This document shows positions 38,069-46,210 of a stretch of DNA of 64,000 nt, piece by piece. The notes below the pieces were generated by a model, which saw only the letters and a list, made by a program, of their open reading frames with translations, had not been told where the DNA came from and did no database searches. Source of the stretch: Sphingobium sp. HWE2-09 (lineage in GTDB: Bacteria > Pseudomonadota > Alphaproteobacteria > Sphingomonadales > Sphingomonadaceae). Numbering within the stretch: position 1 is the stretch's first letter; each line of letters opens with the position of its first letter. The stretch is from NCBI RefSeq assembly GCF_035989265.1, contig NZ_JAYKZX010000003.1:2046001-2110000 (forward strand), given 5' to 3'. A program made the translations under genes and the position numbers.

Positions 38069-38097
38069 AAAAAAGGCGGCCCGAACCGGACCGCCCT
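38069..38097 (-). terminator. Rho-independent terminator after grxD
   Basis: On the minus strand GGCGGTCCG pairs with CGGGCCGCC around GTT and is followed by TTTTTT. It starts 25 bases after the grxD stop and closes the zeta-bolA-grxD run. Confidence 0.85.
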
Positions 38098-38121
38098 TCC
38101 TATGCCTGATCGCAAATCCGC

Positions 38122-38454
38122 TCAGCTTGCCGCAGCGACACCCTGATCCGTCATCAGCTGCTGCAATTCGCCTGCTTCATACATTTCCATCATGATGTCG
38201 CTGCCGCCGACAAACTCGCCCTTCACATAAAGCTGGGGGATGGTCGGCCAGTCGGAAAAGGCCTTGATGCCTTGGCGCACGCCTTGATCCTGCAACACGT
38301 CGACCGTGTCATAGGCGACACCCAGATGCTCCAGGATCGCGATGGCGCGGCTGGAAAAGCCGCATTGCGGAAAGAGCGGCGTGCCCTTCATGAACAGCAC
38401 CACGTCATGGGCGCCCACAAGTTCGGCAATCCGCTGATGCACGGCGTCGGTCAT
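38122..38454 (-). CDS. grxD: Monothiol glutaredoxin Grx4 type
   Basis: A 110-residue CGFS glutaredoxin that carries [2Fe-2S] clusters, usually with a BolA partner. The active site is PLFPQCGFSSRAI and the glutathione site is TIPQLYVKGEFVGGSDIM. ATG 38454 gives the family N-terminus MTDAVHQRIAELV. It lies 58 bases after bolA. Confidence 0.95.
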   Translation of the reverse strand: MTDAVHQRIAELVGAHDVVLFMKGTPLFPQCGFSSRAIAILEHLGVAYDTVDVLQDQGVRQGIKAFSDWPTIPQLYVKGEFVGGSDIMMEMYEAGELQQLMTDQGVAAAS

Positions 38455-38512
38455 GTCTAAAGGTCCAGTCCTGTCTGGCGCGCCGATCCGGGCGCGCAAA
38501 TCGATATAAAGA

Positions 38513-38746
38513 TTAGTTGGGAATGGCAGTGGTCAGTTGCAAGGCGTGCAGCACGCCGCCCATCCGTCCGCCGAGCGCCGCATAGACGGCGCGCTGCTGC
38601 GCGACCCGGCTCATGCCGCGAAAACTTTCCGCCACGACCTTGGCGGCATAATGGTCGCCGTCCCCGGCCAGGTCGGTAATTTCGACCTGCGCATCGGGAA
38701 TGGCGGCGCGGATCATGTCGGCAATATCGTCGGCGGCCATCGGCAT
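38513..38746 (-). CDS. bolA: BolA family protein
   Basis: A 77-residue protein. The BolA fold is recognised from AQVEITDLAGDGDHYAAKVV and the helix FRGMSRVAQQRAVYAAL. The segment GGRMGGVLHALQLTT carries the conserved His near the C-terminus. With Grx4 next door it most likely forms the Fe-S-bridged heterodimer known in the family. The start may also be ATG 38740. Confidence 0.9.
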   Translation of the reverse strand: MPMAADDIADMIRAAIPDAQVEITDLAGDGDHYAAKVVAESFRGMSRVAQQRAVYAALGGRMGGVLHALQLTTAIPN

Positions 38747-38758
38747 GGGATGGCGGCC

Positions 38759-39082
38759 TTATTGCGCTTCGATGAACATGCGGCGGGCAATCACCGCCTG
38801 CTCGTCCAGCGCGGCGCGCACGCCCGCTTCGTCGATGTCGATCCCGGCCGAGGTCATGTCGCCCACCAGCTTGCGAATGACATCCTCGTCGCCCGCTTCC
38901 TCAAAATCCGCCTGCACGACCGCCTTGGCATAGGAATCGGTTTCTTCCGGCGTCAGACCCATCTTCACCGCCGCCCATTCGCCCAGCAGGCGGTTGCGCC
39001 GCGCCTGGATGCGAAATTCCATTTCCTGGTCGTGGGCGAACATATTTTCGAACGCCTTTTCGCGATCGTCAAAGGTGGTCAT
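38759..39082 (-). CDS. ATP synthase zeta-type inhibitor (DUF1476)
   Basis: A 107-residue helical protein of the DUF1476 family, whose Paracoccus member is the zeta subunit that blocks backward rotation of F1-ATPase. The start MTTFDDREKAFENMFAHDQE and RRNRLLGEWAAVKMG match that family. It heads a minus-strand run with bolA and grxD. Inhibition of ATPase here is inferred from the family. Confidence 0.87.
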   Translation of the reverse strand: MTTFDDREKAFENMFAHDQEMEFRIQARRNRLLGEWAAVKMGLTPEETDSYAKAVVQADFEEAGDEDVIRKLVGDMTSAGIDIDEAGVRAALDEQAVIARRMFIEAQ

Positions 39083-39140
39083 GCGTCAAAGCCCCGTTCA
39101 ATGTCAGTATGTCTTGCAGGAGATAGGAAGAAGCGCGCCG

Positions 39141-39755
39141 TTACGCAACAGCGCCGGCGGGCACGATCCAGGGGCGTTCCTGTGCCTGGGTGACTTCATA
39201 GCCGCTGATCACATCCGCCTGGTCCAGCGTCAGGCCAATCTCATCCAGCCCGCCCAGCAGGCAGTGCTTGCGGAACGGATCGATATCGAAAGCAAAGCGA
39301 TCCTGGAAACGAGTGGTGACGGTCTGCGCCTCCAGATCGACATGGATCGGGTCGGGCGTGCCATCGGTGCCCTGCGCGACGTCCATCAACCGGTCGATCG
39401 CGGCCTGCGGCAGCACCACGGTCAGGATGCCGTTCTTGAACGCATTGCCCGAAAAAATGTCGGAAAAGCTGGGCGCGATCACCACCTTGATGCCCAGGTC
39501 CGCGATCGCCCAGGCGGCATGTTCGCGGCTGGAGCCGCAACCGAAATTGTCGCCCGCGATCAGGATCGGGCTGCCGACATAGGTCGGATCGTCAAAGACG
39601 TTGCCCGGTTCCTTGCGCAGCACTTCGAATGCGCCGCGGCCCATGCCGTTGCGCGAAATCGTCTTGAGCCAATGGGCCGGAATGATGATGTCGGTATCGA
39701 CATTCTTCATCCCGAACGGATAGGCCCGGCCGTCGACGGTCGTCAGCTTGTCCAT
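39141..39755 (-). CDS. leuD: 3-isopropylmalate dehydratase small subunit
   Basis: A 204-residue subunit of the leucine-pathway isomerase. The N-terminus [34 protein letters not shown] and the [15 protein letters not shown] segment are characteristic. ATG 39755 overlaps the stop of the 37-codon gene upstream (TGATG). Confidence 0.95.
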   Translation of the reverse strand: MDKLTTVDGRAYPFGMKNVDTDIIIPAHWLKTISRNGMGRGAFEVLRKEPGNVFDDPTYVGSPILIAGDNFGCGSSREHAAWAIADLGIKVVIAPSFSDIFSGNAFKNGILTVVLPQAAIDRLMDVAQGTDGTPDPIHVDLEAQTVTTRFQDRFAFDIDPFRKHCLLGGLDEIGLTLDQADVISGYEVTQAQERPWIVPAGAVA

Positions 39756-39868
39756 CAATGAACCTTCTTCGCCTGCTCTGCCGGAATATCTTCGGCGCGT
39801 CCCAGGGTCGCCGCCATTGCCGCGCTCGCCAGCGCACCCAGCGTCAAAACCCAGAAAATCTTCTTCAC
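39755..39868 (-). CDS. 37-residue microprotein between leuC and leuD
   Basis: GTG start overlaps the leuC stop by four bases (GTGA) and its TGA overlaps the leuD ATG (TGATG), so it is coupled on both sides. The product opens [20 protein letters not shown], like a signal sequence or single membrane helix, and ends with a short polar tail. Without the gene leuC and leuD would be about 110 bases apart, unusual for this operon. Function unknown. Confidence 0.7.
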   Translation of the reverse strand: MKKIFWVLTLGALASAAMAATLGRAEDIPAEQAKKVH

Positions 39869-41316
39869 AGCGCGATCCCCTCTTGTGTGTTCATCAATTC
39901 CCGCACGTCCGTCAGACGACCCGTGATCGCCGCCGCCGCCGCCATGGCGGGCGACACCAGATGGGTGCGCGCGCCCGGACCCTGACGGCCCATGAAATTG
40001 CGGTTGCTGGTCGATGCGCAGCGTTCGCCTGCGGGCACCTTGTCCGGGTTCATGCCAAGGCACGCCGAACAGCCCGGCTCGCGCCATTCGAACCCGGCGT
40101 CCAGGAAGATGCGGTCCAGCCCTTCCTCTTCCGCCTGCTGCTTGACCAGGCCGGAGCCGGGGACGACCATCGCATGCTTGATGCCGCTCGCGACATGACG
40201 CCCTTTGAGCAAGGCGGCAGCAGCGCGCAGATCCTCGATCCGGCTGTTGGTGCAGCTACCGATGAAGATATGTTCGATCGCAACATCGGCCATGCGCTGC
40301 CCCGCAGTCAGGCCCATATAGTCGAGCGACTTTTGCGCGGCGGCCTGCTTAGACGGGTCGGCAAAGCTCTGCGGATCGGGCACCACGCCGGTCACCGCGA
40401 CGACGTCTTCGGGGCTGGTGCCCCAGGTGACGTTGGGCACGATATCGGCGGCGTCGATGACGACGGTCTTGTCGAACACCGCGCCTTCATCCGTGTGCAA
40501 CGTCTTCCAATAGGCGACGGCCGCGTCGAAGTCGGCACCCTTGGGCGCCATCGGGCGACCCTTGATATAGGCGAAGGTCTTCTCATCCGGCGCGAACAGG
40601 CCGGATCGCGCACCTGCCTCGATCGACATATTGGCGACGGTCAGCCGCCCCTCGATCGACATGTCGCGGAACACGGACCCGCGATATTCCATGACATAGC
40701 CCGTGCCGCCCGCCGTGCCGATCGTGCCGCAAATTGCCAGCGCGACATCCTTGGGGGTGACGCCGGGGGCCAGTTGCCCATCGACCACGACTTCCATGGT
40801 CTTAGACTGCTTGAGCAGCAATGTCTGGGTCGCCAGCACATGCTCGACTTCCGACGTGCCGATGCCGAACGCCAGCGCGCCCAGCGCGCCATGCGAGGAC
40901 GTATGGCTGTCGCCACAGACCAGCGTCGTGCCGGGCAAAGTAAAGCCCTGTTCCGGGCCGACCACATGGACGATACCCTGCTCCAGGTCCGCGTCGCCGA
41001 TCAGGCGCACGCCGAACTCGGGCGCATTGCGCTCCAGCGCTTCGAGCTGCTGCGCGCTTTCGGGATCGGCGATGGGAATGCGATTGCCCTGCGCGTCGCG
41101 GCGCGGCGTGGTGGGCAGATTATGGTCCGGCACCGCCAGCGTCAGATCGGGCCTGCGCACCTTGCGCCCCGCAAGGCGCAGGCCTTCGAACGCCTGCGGC
41201 GACGTCACTTCATGGACGAGGTGCCGGTCGATATAGATGAGGCAGGTGCCATCGGGACGCCGTTCGACGACGTGCGCGTCCCAGATCTTTTCGTAAAGGG
41301 TGCGAAACTTAACCAT
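39865..41316 (-). CDS. leuC: 3-isopropylmalate dehydratase large subunit
   Basis: A 483-residue [4Fe-4S] aconitase-family enzyme. The cluster cysteines are in [15 protein letters not shown] and [32 protein letters not shown] is another signature. ATG 41316 ([13 protein letters not shown]) follows GGGGGAAGG. The 24-codon upstream extension is rejected. Confidence 0.96.
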   Translation of the reverse strand: MVKFRTLYEKIWDAHVVERRPDGTCLIYIDRHLVHEVTSPQAFEGLRLAGRKVRRPDLTLAVPDHNLPTTPRRDAQGNRIPIADPESAQQLEALERNAPEFGVRLIGDADLEQGIVHVVGPEQGFTLPGTTLVCGDSHTSSHGALGALAFGIGTSEVEHVLATQTLLLKQSKTMEVVVDGQLAPGVTPKDVALAICGTIGTAGGTGYVMEYRGSVFRDMSIEGRLTVANMSIEAGARSGLFAPDEKTFAYIKGRPMAPKGADFDAAVAYWKTLHTDEGAVFDKTVVIDAADIVPNVTWGTSPEDVVAVTGVVPDPQSFADPSKQAAAQKSLDYMGLTAGQRMADVAIEHIFIGSCTNSRIEDLRAAAALLKGRHVASGIKHAMVVPGSGLVKQQAEEEGLDRIFLDAGFEWREPGCSACLGMNPDKVPAGERCASTSNRNFMGRQGPGARTHLVSPAMAAAAAITGRLTDVRELMNTQEGIAL

Positions 41317-41415
41317 AGGCCTTCCCCCTAGACCCGGAATGACAGCGGGAAAAGGGGGCAAGGCATCAAAACATGCCGTTTCCTCCATCAGGCGGGCAAG
41401 AATGTTACAGGCCGG

Positions 41416-42102
41416 TCAGATCGCGCGATAATCTTCCAATATGCGACCGGCCGCGCCCACCTCCGCCTCGTGGCTTTCCTCGCGCCATGTCTCGCCCAGC
41501 GCCGCCTTCTCCCATTGCAGCATCGCCGGATGCGCCAGCATATGATCGACCCAGTCCTGCGCCTGCCGCCCGACATCCAGCCCATAGGTGCGCACGCGAA
41601 AGGCGACCGGCGCATAAAAGGCATCGATCGCGGTAAAGCCGTCCCCGGCCAGGAAAGGCCCGCCGAACCGGTTCAGCCCCTCCTCCCACAATTCGCGCAG
41701 CCGCGCGATGTCGCGGCCCAAAGCGGGCGAATGCATATGCGGCTCGACGCGGACGCCGACATTCATGGTGCAATCGTTGCGCAGGGCCGTGAACCCGCTG
41801 TGCATTTCGGCGACCGCGCATTGCGCAAAGGCGCGCGCCGCCTCGTCCGTCGGCCAGACGCCAGGATGGCGATCGGCCAGATACAGGATGATGCCGAGCG
41901 AATCCCAGACGGTGCGATCCCCATCGATCAGCGCGGGCACTTGGCCGGTGGGCGAAAAGCTGCGGAAGGCGGCATAGTTGGTCGCGGACGCAAAGGGTTC
42001 GATCCGGTCGTCGAACGCAATGCCCAGCGCCGTCATCAGCACCCAGGGGCGCAACGACCAGCTGCTATAATTACGATTGGCGGTGATGAGCGTGTAGGAC
42101 AT
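41416..42102 (-). CDS. Glutathione S-transferase family protein
   Basis: A 228-residue protein. The thioredoxin-like N-domain starts LITANRNYSSWSLRPWVLM, a pattern seen in the alphaproteobacterial group whose first Ser/Tyr residues bind glutathione. GQVPALIDGDRTVWDSLGI holds the cis-proline and Ser of the glutathione site. The helical C-domain follows. GGGAGGAAAC precedes ATG 42102. The substrate is unknown. Confidence 0.88.
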   Translation of the reverse strand: MSYTLITANRNYSSWSLRPWVLMTALGIAFDDRIEPFASATNYAAFRSFSPTGQVPALIDGDRTVWDSLGIILYLADRHPGVWPTDEAARAFAQCAVAEMHSGFTALRNDCTMNVGVRVEPHMHSPALGRDIARLRELWEEGLNRFGGPFLAGDGFTAIDAFYAPVAFRVRTYGLDVGRQAQDWVDHMLAHPAMLQWEKAALGETWREESHEAEVGAAGRILEDYRAI

Positions 42103-42317
42103 GCCGTTTCCTCCCTGTGCAGGCTGCGCGCGGATTAGCCTATCGGGTAACGGCGTGACAGCCGCAACGATCCATGGCGTACACAAGCTGGGCTTATATA
42201 AACGCCGCGAGAGCACGTAACTTGAAGCCTAGCCAAGTTGTTGAACGCACGTCAAAAGAGCGCATCCCGGGCGGCGCCCCCCTTGCCGCCCCTCCCCGAT
42301 CGATGGAGCCTATAGTC

Positions 42318-44126
42318 GTGAACCGACGCCAATTTCTCGCCACCAGCGGCGCCTCCGCCCTCGCCGCCGCCACGCCCAGCACCCTGGCCCAGACGGGCAG
42401 CGCCGACACACGTTTCCGCGCGATGCTGGACGATTTCTTCTACGGCCGCCTGGCCGAATCCCCGGAACAGGCGACACGCCTTGGCCTCGACACCGGCGCG
42501 CGGGCGGCGTTGCGTGGCAAGCTGTCCGACACCAGCGCGGCGGGCGCGGCGCGCGCGCTGGCCCAGACCAAGGCGCAGGCAAAGCAACTCGCCAGCGTCG
42601 ATCGCACCGCACTAAGCCCTGCCAGCCAGCTGGACTATGACGTCGTCGCCTATCAGCTGGACCGCACCGTGGGCGGCGAACGCTTCGGCTATGGCGAAAC
42701 GGCGGGCCGCTACGCGCCCTATATCCTGAGCCAACTGACCGGCAGCTATCGCGAAGTGCCCGACTTCCTCGATTCGCAGCATCGGGTGAAGGATGCCGCC
42801 GACGCCGACGCCTATCTGGCGCGGCTGGAAGCCTTTCCCATCGCAATGGACGGCGAACTGGCCCGGCAAAAGGCCGATGAGGCCAAAGGCGTGTTCGCAC
42901 CCGACTATATTCTCGACACGACCATGAAGATGCAGGCCTCCCTGCGCGACCAGACGCCCGCGCAGACCGTGCTCGTCGCGTCCTTCGTCAAGAAACTCGC
43001 CGCCGCAGGCCTGCCGCCCGAGCGCGCCACACAGGCGGAAAAGATCGTCGCGGAGAAAATCTTCCCCGCCGTCGATCGCCAACGCGCACTGGTGCAGCAA
43101 TTGCGGGCGAAGGCGAGCCATGATGCGGGCTGCTGGCGCCTGCCCGATGGCGACGCCTTTTACGCCGCCGCCGCCGAAGCGGCGACCACGACCCGGCTGA
43201 CCGGCGATGAAATCCATCAGCTGGGCTTGGCGCAGGTCGCGGAGATCAGTGCGCGGATCGACACGATCCTCAAGGGCGAAGGGATGAGCCAGGGCAGCGT
43301 CGGCGATCGACTGGTGGCGCTCAACAAGCGCCCCGATCAGCTCTTCCCCAACACTGATCCGGGCCGCGAAGCGCTGCTGGCGCAACTCAACAGCCAGATC
43401 GTCGCGATGCAAAAGCGCCTGCCCGACGCGTTCAACACCGTGCCCAAGGCGCCGGTGGAGGTTCGCCGCGTGCCGGTGACGATCCAGGCGGGCGCGCCCG
43501 GCGGCTATTACCAGAACGCCTCGCTCGACGGGTCGCGCCCCGCCATCTACTTCATCAACCTGCGCGACACGTTCGACCGGCCGAAATTCGGCCTGGCAAC
43601 GCTCACCCATCATGAAGCGGTGCCGGGGCACCACTTGCAGGTCACCGTAGCACTGGAGTCCGACTCCATCCCCATGATCCGCCGCCGCGGCTTCTACAGC
43701 GGCTACTCCGAAGGCTGGGCGCTCTATTCGGAACAATTGGCCGACGAAATGGGCATGTATGACGGCGATCCGCTCGGCCAGGTCGGCTATCTCCAGTCGC
43801 TCCTGTTCCGCGCCACCCGTCTGGTGGTAGACAGCGGCATGCACGCCAAGCGCTGGAGCCGCGAGAAAGCGACCGATTACCTCATCGCCACCACCGGCAT
43901 CGCCCGCGGCCGCAGCCAGGGCGAGATCGACCGCTACACCGTCTGGCCGGGTCAGGCGTGCAGCTACAAGATCGGCCATACGGTCTGGACGCAACTGCGC
44001 GACGAGGTGAAGGCGAAGCAGGGCGCGAAGTTCGACCTCAAGGCATTTCACGAAGTGCTGACGCTGGGCGCGATGCCGCTCGACATATTGAAGCAGACGG
44101 TGCGGCAGCGGATGGGGATCGCGTAA
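42318..44126 (+). CDS. DUF885 family zinc-peptidase-like protein
   Basis: A 602-residue exported protein. The N-terminus NRRQFLATSGASALAAAT resembles a twin-arginine signal. The catalytic-looking motif THHEAVPGHHLQVTVA (HEAxPGH, residues about 431-438) and a later YSEGWALYSEQLADEMG are typical of DUF885 proteins, thought to be metallopeptidases. GTG 42318 is chosen over ATG 42303 because GGAG lies nine bases before it and it opens directly onto the twin-arginine motif. Confidence 0.85.
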   Translation: MNRRQFLATSGASALAAATPSTLAQTGSADTRFRAMLDDFFYGRLAESPEQATRLGLDTGARAALRGKLSDTSAAGAARALAQTKAQAKQLASVDRTALSPASQLDYDVVAYQLDRTVGGERFGYGETAGRYAPYILSQLTGSYREVPDFLDSQHRVKDAADADAYLARLEAFPIAMDGELARQKADEAKGVFAPDYILDTTMKMQASLRDQTPAQTVLVASFVKKLAAAGLPPERATQAEKIVAEKIFPAVDRQRALVQQLRAKASHDAGCWRLPDGDAFYAAAAEAATTTRLTGDEIHQLGLAQVAEISARIDTILKGEGMSQGSVGDRLVALNKRPDQLFPNTDPGREALLAQLNSQIVAMQKRLPDAFNTVPKAPVEVRRVPVTIQAGAPGGYYQNASLDGSRPAIYFINLRDTFDRPKFGLATLTHHEAVPGHHLQVTVALESDSIPMIRRRGFYSGYSEGWALYSEQLADEMGMYDGDPLGQVGYLQSLLFRATRLVVDSGMHAKRWSREKATDYLIATTGIARGRSQGEIDRYTVWPGQACSYKIGHTVWTQLRDEVKAKQGAKFDLKAFHEVLTLGAMPLDILKQTVRQRMGIA

Positions 44127-44134
44127 CATACGCC

Positions 44135-44202
44135 ATGTGCTCCCGCGCAGGCGGGAACCCAGTTCTGCCCCTGATCTGGGTTCCCGCCTCCGCGGGAACA
44201 CA
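44135..44202. repeat. Palindromic repeat, family A (copy 6)
   Basis: Complete two-palindrome unit with CCCAGT and TCTGGG inner arms, directly downstream of the DUF885 gene. Confidence 0.9.
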
Positions 44203-44223
44203 ATACTTTGAGAGCAGCGTAAC

Positions 44224-44256
44224 AAAAAAACGACCCGACGGTGCGCCGCCGGGTCG
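44224..44256 (-). terminator. Rho-independent terminator downstream of aceA
   Basis: Stem of 11 pairs with one mismatch, four-base loop, seven-T tail on the minus strand. Confidence 0.85.
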
Positions 44257-44304
44257 TCCAGTTCTTCCACCCAAATTCGCGGGCGCTCTGCACGCGCCCG
44301 CGAA
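44224..44304 (-). ncRNA. Two-hairpin element ending in a terminator
   Basis: On the minus strand an 11-base perfect hairpin (TTCGCGGGCGC with GCGCCCGCGAA, 44276-44304) is followed 19 bases later by a terminator hairpin (CGACCCGGCGG with CCGTCGGGTCG) and TTTTTTT at 44224-44230. It may be the far end of the aceA transcript, but a repeat separates it from aceA and the two-hairpin layout also fits a stand-alone small RNA. No Rfam family is recognised. Confidence 0.35.
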
Positions 44305-44382
44305 CTGGCTCGGTTCACGGCGACACCGCGAATCCGGCTTTCGACAGCCTGTGGCCTGCACGCCGCACATTCCGGCCAGTAT

Positions 44383-44471
44383 CGTCATCCCCGCGCCGGC
44401 GGGGATCCATCTCCTGACCTCTCATCTCAATGCGACGTTGAGAGATGGATTCCCGCCTGCGCGGGAATGAC
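44383..44471. repeat. Divergent family A-like repeat
   Basis: CGTCATCCCCGCGCCGGCGG and TTCCCGCCTGCGCGGGAATG flank CATCTC-N8-CTCATCTCAATG. It is an inverted repeat related to family A and D cores. It lies right after aceA. Confidence 0.75.
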
Positions 44472-44479
44472 GTTCCTCT

Positions 44480-46072
44480 TCAGGCCGCAAACTGATTCAT
44501 CGTATTGTGCGCGCCGCCCGCCTTCAGCGCGGCTTCCCCGGCAAAATAATCCTTATGATCGTCGCCGATGTCGCTACCGGACATATTCTGGTGCTTCACG
44601 CAGGCGATGCCCTGGCGGATTTCCTTGCGCTGCACGCCTTCGACATAGCCCAGCATCCCGGCCTCGCCGAAATAGTCCTTCGCCAGATTATCGGTACTGA
44701 GCGCCGCGGTATGATAGGTCGGCAGGGTGATGAGGTGGTGGAATATCCCCGCCCGCGCCGCCGCGTCCTTCTGGAAGGTGCGGATGCGGTCGTCAGCCTC
44801 GCGGCCCAGATCGCTATCGTCGTAATCGACGCTCATCAGCTTCGCCCGGTCATAGGCGCTGACATCCCGGCCCGCCTCGACCCAGGCATCATAAACCTGC
44901 TGGCGGAAGTTCAGCGTCCAGTTGAAGCTGGGCGAATTATTATAAACCAGCTTGGCATTGGGCACGACCTCCCGGATACGATCGACCATCGAGGCAATCT
45001 GCTCGATATGCGGCTTTTCCGTCTCGATCCACAGCAGGTCCGCGCCATTTTGCAACGAGGTGATGCAATCGAGGACGCAACGATCCGCGCCGGTGCCTTC
45101 GCGGAACTGGAACAGGTTGCTCGGCAACCGCTTGGGGCGCAGCAGCTTGCCGTCCCGGTTCAGGATGACGTCGCCATTCCTCGCCGTCGCCGGGTCGATC
45201 TCCTCGCAATCGAGGAAGCTGTTATATTGGTCGCCGATATCGCCCGGCGCCTTGCTGACCGCAATCTGCTTGGTGAGGCCCGCGCCCAGCGAGTCCGTGC
45301 GCGTGACGATGATCCCGTCATCGACGCCCAGTTCCAGAAAGGCGTAGCGGCACGCCCGGACCTTCGCCAGAAAGTCCTCATGCGGCACCGTGACCTTGCC
45401 GTCCTGATGCCCGCATTGCTTTTCGTCCGAAACCTGGTTCTCGATCTGGAGCGCGCACGCCCCCGCCTCGATCATCTTCTTGGCGAGCAGATAGGTCGCT
45501 TCCGCATTGCCGAAGCCCGCGTCGATATCCGCGATGATCGGCACGACATGGGTGTCATAATGGTCGATCGCGTGCGTCAGCCGCTGCGCCTCGACGGCGT
45601 TGCCGGTTTCGCGCGCCTTATCAAGATCGCGGAACAGCATCCCCAGTTCGCGGGCATCGGCCTGCTTGAGGAACGTATAGAGTTCCTCGATCAGCGCTGG
45701 AACACTGCTCTTCTCATGCATCGACTGATCGGGCAGCGGCCCGAACTCGCTGCGCAGCGCCGCGATCATCCAGCCGGACAGATAGAGATATTTGCCCTTG
45801 GTCGTGCCGAAATGCTTCTTGATCGCGATCATCTTCTGCTGGCCGATAAAACCGTGCCAGCAGCCCAGCGACTGGGTGTAGCGGGCGGGGTCGGCATCAT
45901 AGGCGGCCATGTCGGCGCGCATGATCTTGGCGGTATAGCGGGCGATGTCGAGGCCGGTGTGAAAGCGGTTCTGGGTCCGCATCCGGGCCACCGATTCGGC
46001 GGCGATGCCGCCCCAATTGGCTTGCGCGGCGATCAGGTCGTCGGCCTTGGCGATGTCACTTTGATAGGTCAT
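44480..46072 (-). CDS. aceA: Isocitrate lyase
   Basis: A 530-residue glyoxylate-shunt enzyme that splits isocitrate into glyoxylate and succinate. The active-site motif is SDEKQCGHQDGKV, with the cysteine expected for catalysis. LQIENQVSD and KLVYNNSPSFNWTLNF are also typical. The length matches the longer subfamily common in Pseudomonas and alphaproteobacteria. It is divergent from a ScfR/RamB-like regulator. Start ATG 46072 follows AAGGAAC. Confidence 0.95.
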   Translation of the reverse strand: MTYQSDIAKADDLIAAQANWGGIAAESVARMRTQNRFHTGLDIARYTAKIMRADMAAYDADPARYTQSLGCWHGFIGQQKMIAIKKHFGTTKGKYLYLSGWMIAALRSEFGPLPDQSMHEKSSVPALIEELYTFLKQADARELGMLFRDLDKARETGNAVEAQRLTHAIDHYDTHVVPIIADIDAGFGNAEATYLLAKKMIEAGACALQIENQVSDEKQCGHQDGKVTVPHEDFLAKVRACRYAFLELGVDDGIIVTRTDSLGAGLTKQIAVSKAPGDIGDQYNSFLDCEEIDPATARNGDVILNRDGKLLRPKRLPSNLFQFREGTGADRCVLDCITSLQNGADLLWIETEKPHIEQIASMVDRIREVVPNAKLVYNNSPSFNWTLNFRQQVYDAWVEAGRDVSAYDRAKLMSVDYDDSDLGREADDRIRTFQKDAAARAGIFHHLITLPTYHTAALSTDNLAKDYFGEAGMLGYVEGVQRKEIRQGIACVKHQNMSGSDIGDDHKDYFAGEAALKAGGAHNTMNQFAA

Positions 46073-46158
46073 GTCGTCCGTTCCTTCGTGCGGGAATGGA
46101 CAACGACATAGACAGCTCAATCACCTTTTCGCACCCGCGCAAAGGTCCAGTTGTCGAT

Positions 46159-46189
46159 CTTTACAAAAAACTGGTGTAAAGTTGTAAAG
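46159..46189. promoter_or_regulatory. Probable operator between aceA and its regulator
   Basis: CTTTACA (46159-46165) is the perfect complement of TGTAAAG (46175-46181), and a second TGTAAAG follows at 46183-46189, eight bases after the first. The three 7-mers lie in the divergent promoter gap about 90 bases from aceA and 25 bases from the regulator start. Confidence 0.6.
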
Positions 46190-46210
46190 GCTGCACAGGA
46201 GTTGAATGCC

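Noticed and set aside
42612..44318. Long minus-strand open frame antisense to the DUF885 gene
   Set aside because: DUF885 motifs are clear on the plus strand, and the antisense translation shows no domain.
44038..44388. Minus-strand open frame across repeats downstream of the DUF885 gene
   Set aside because: It reads through a family A repeat and the terminator hairpin.
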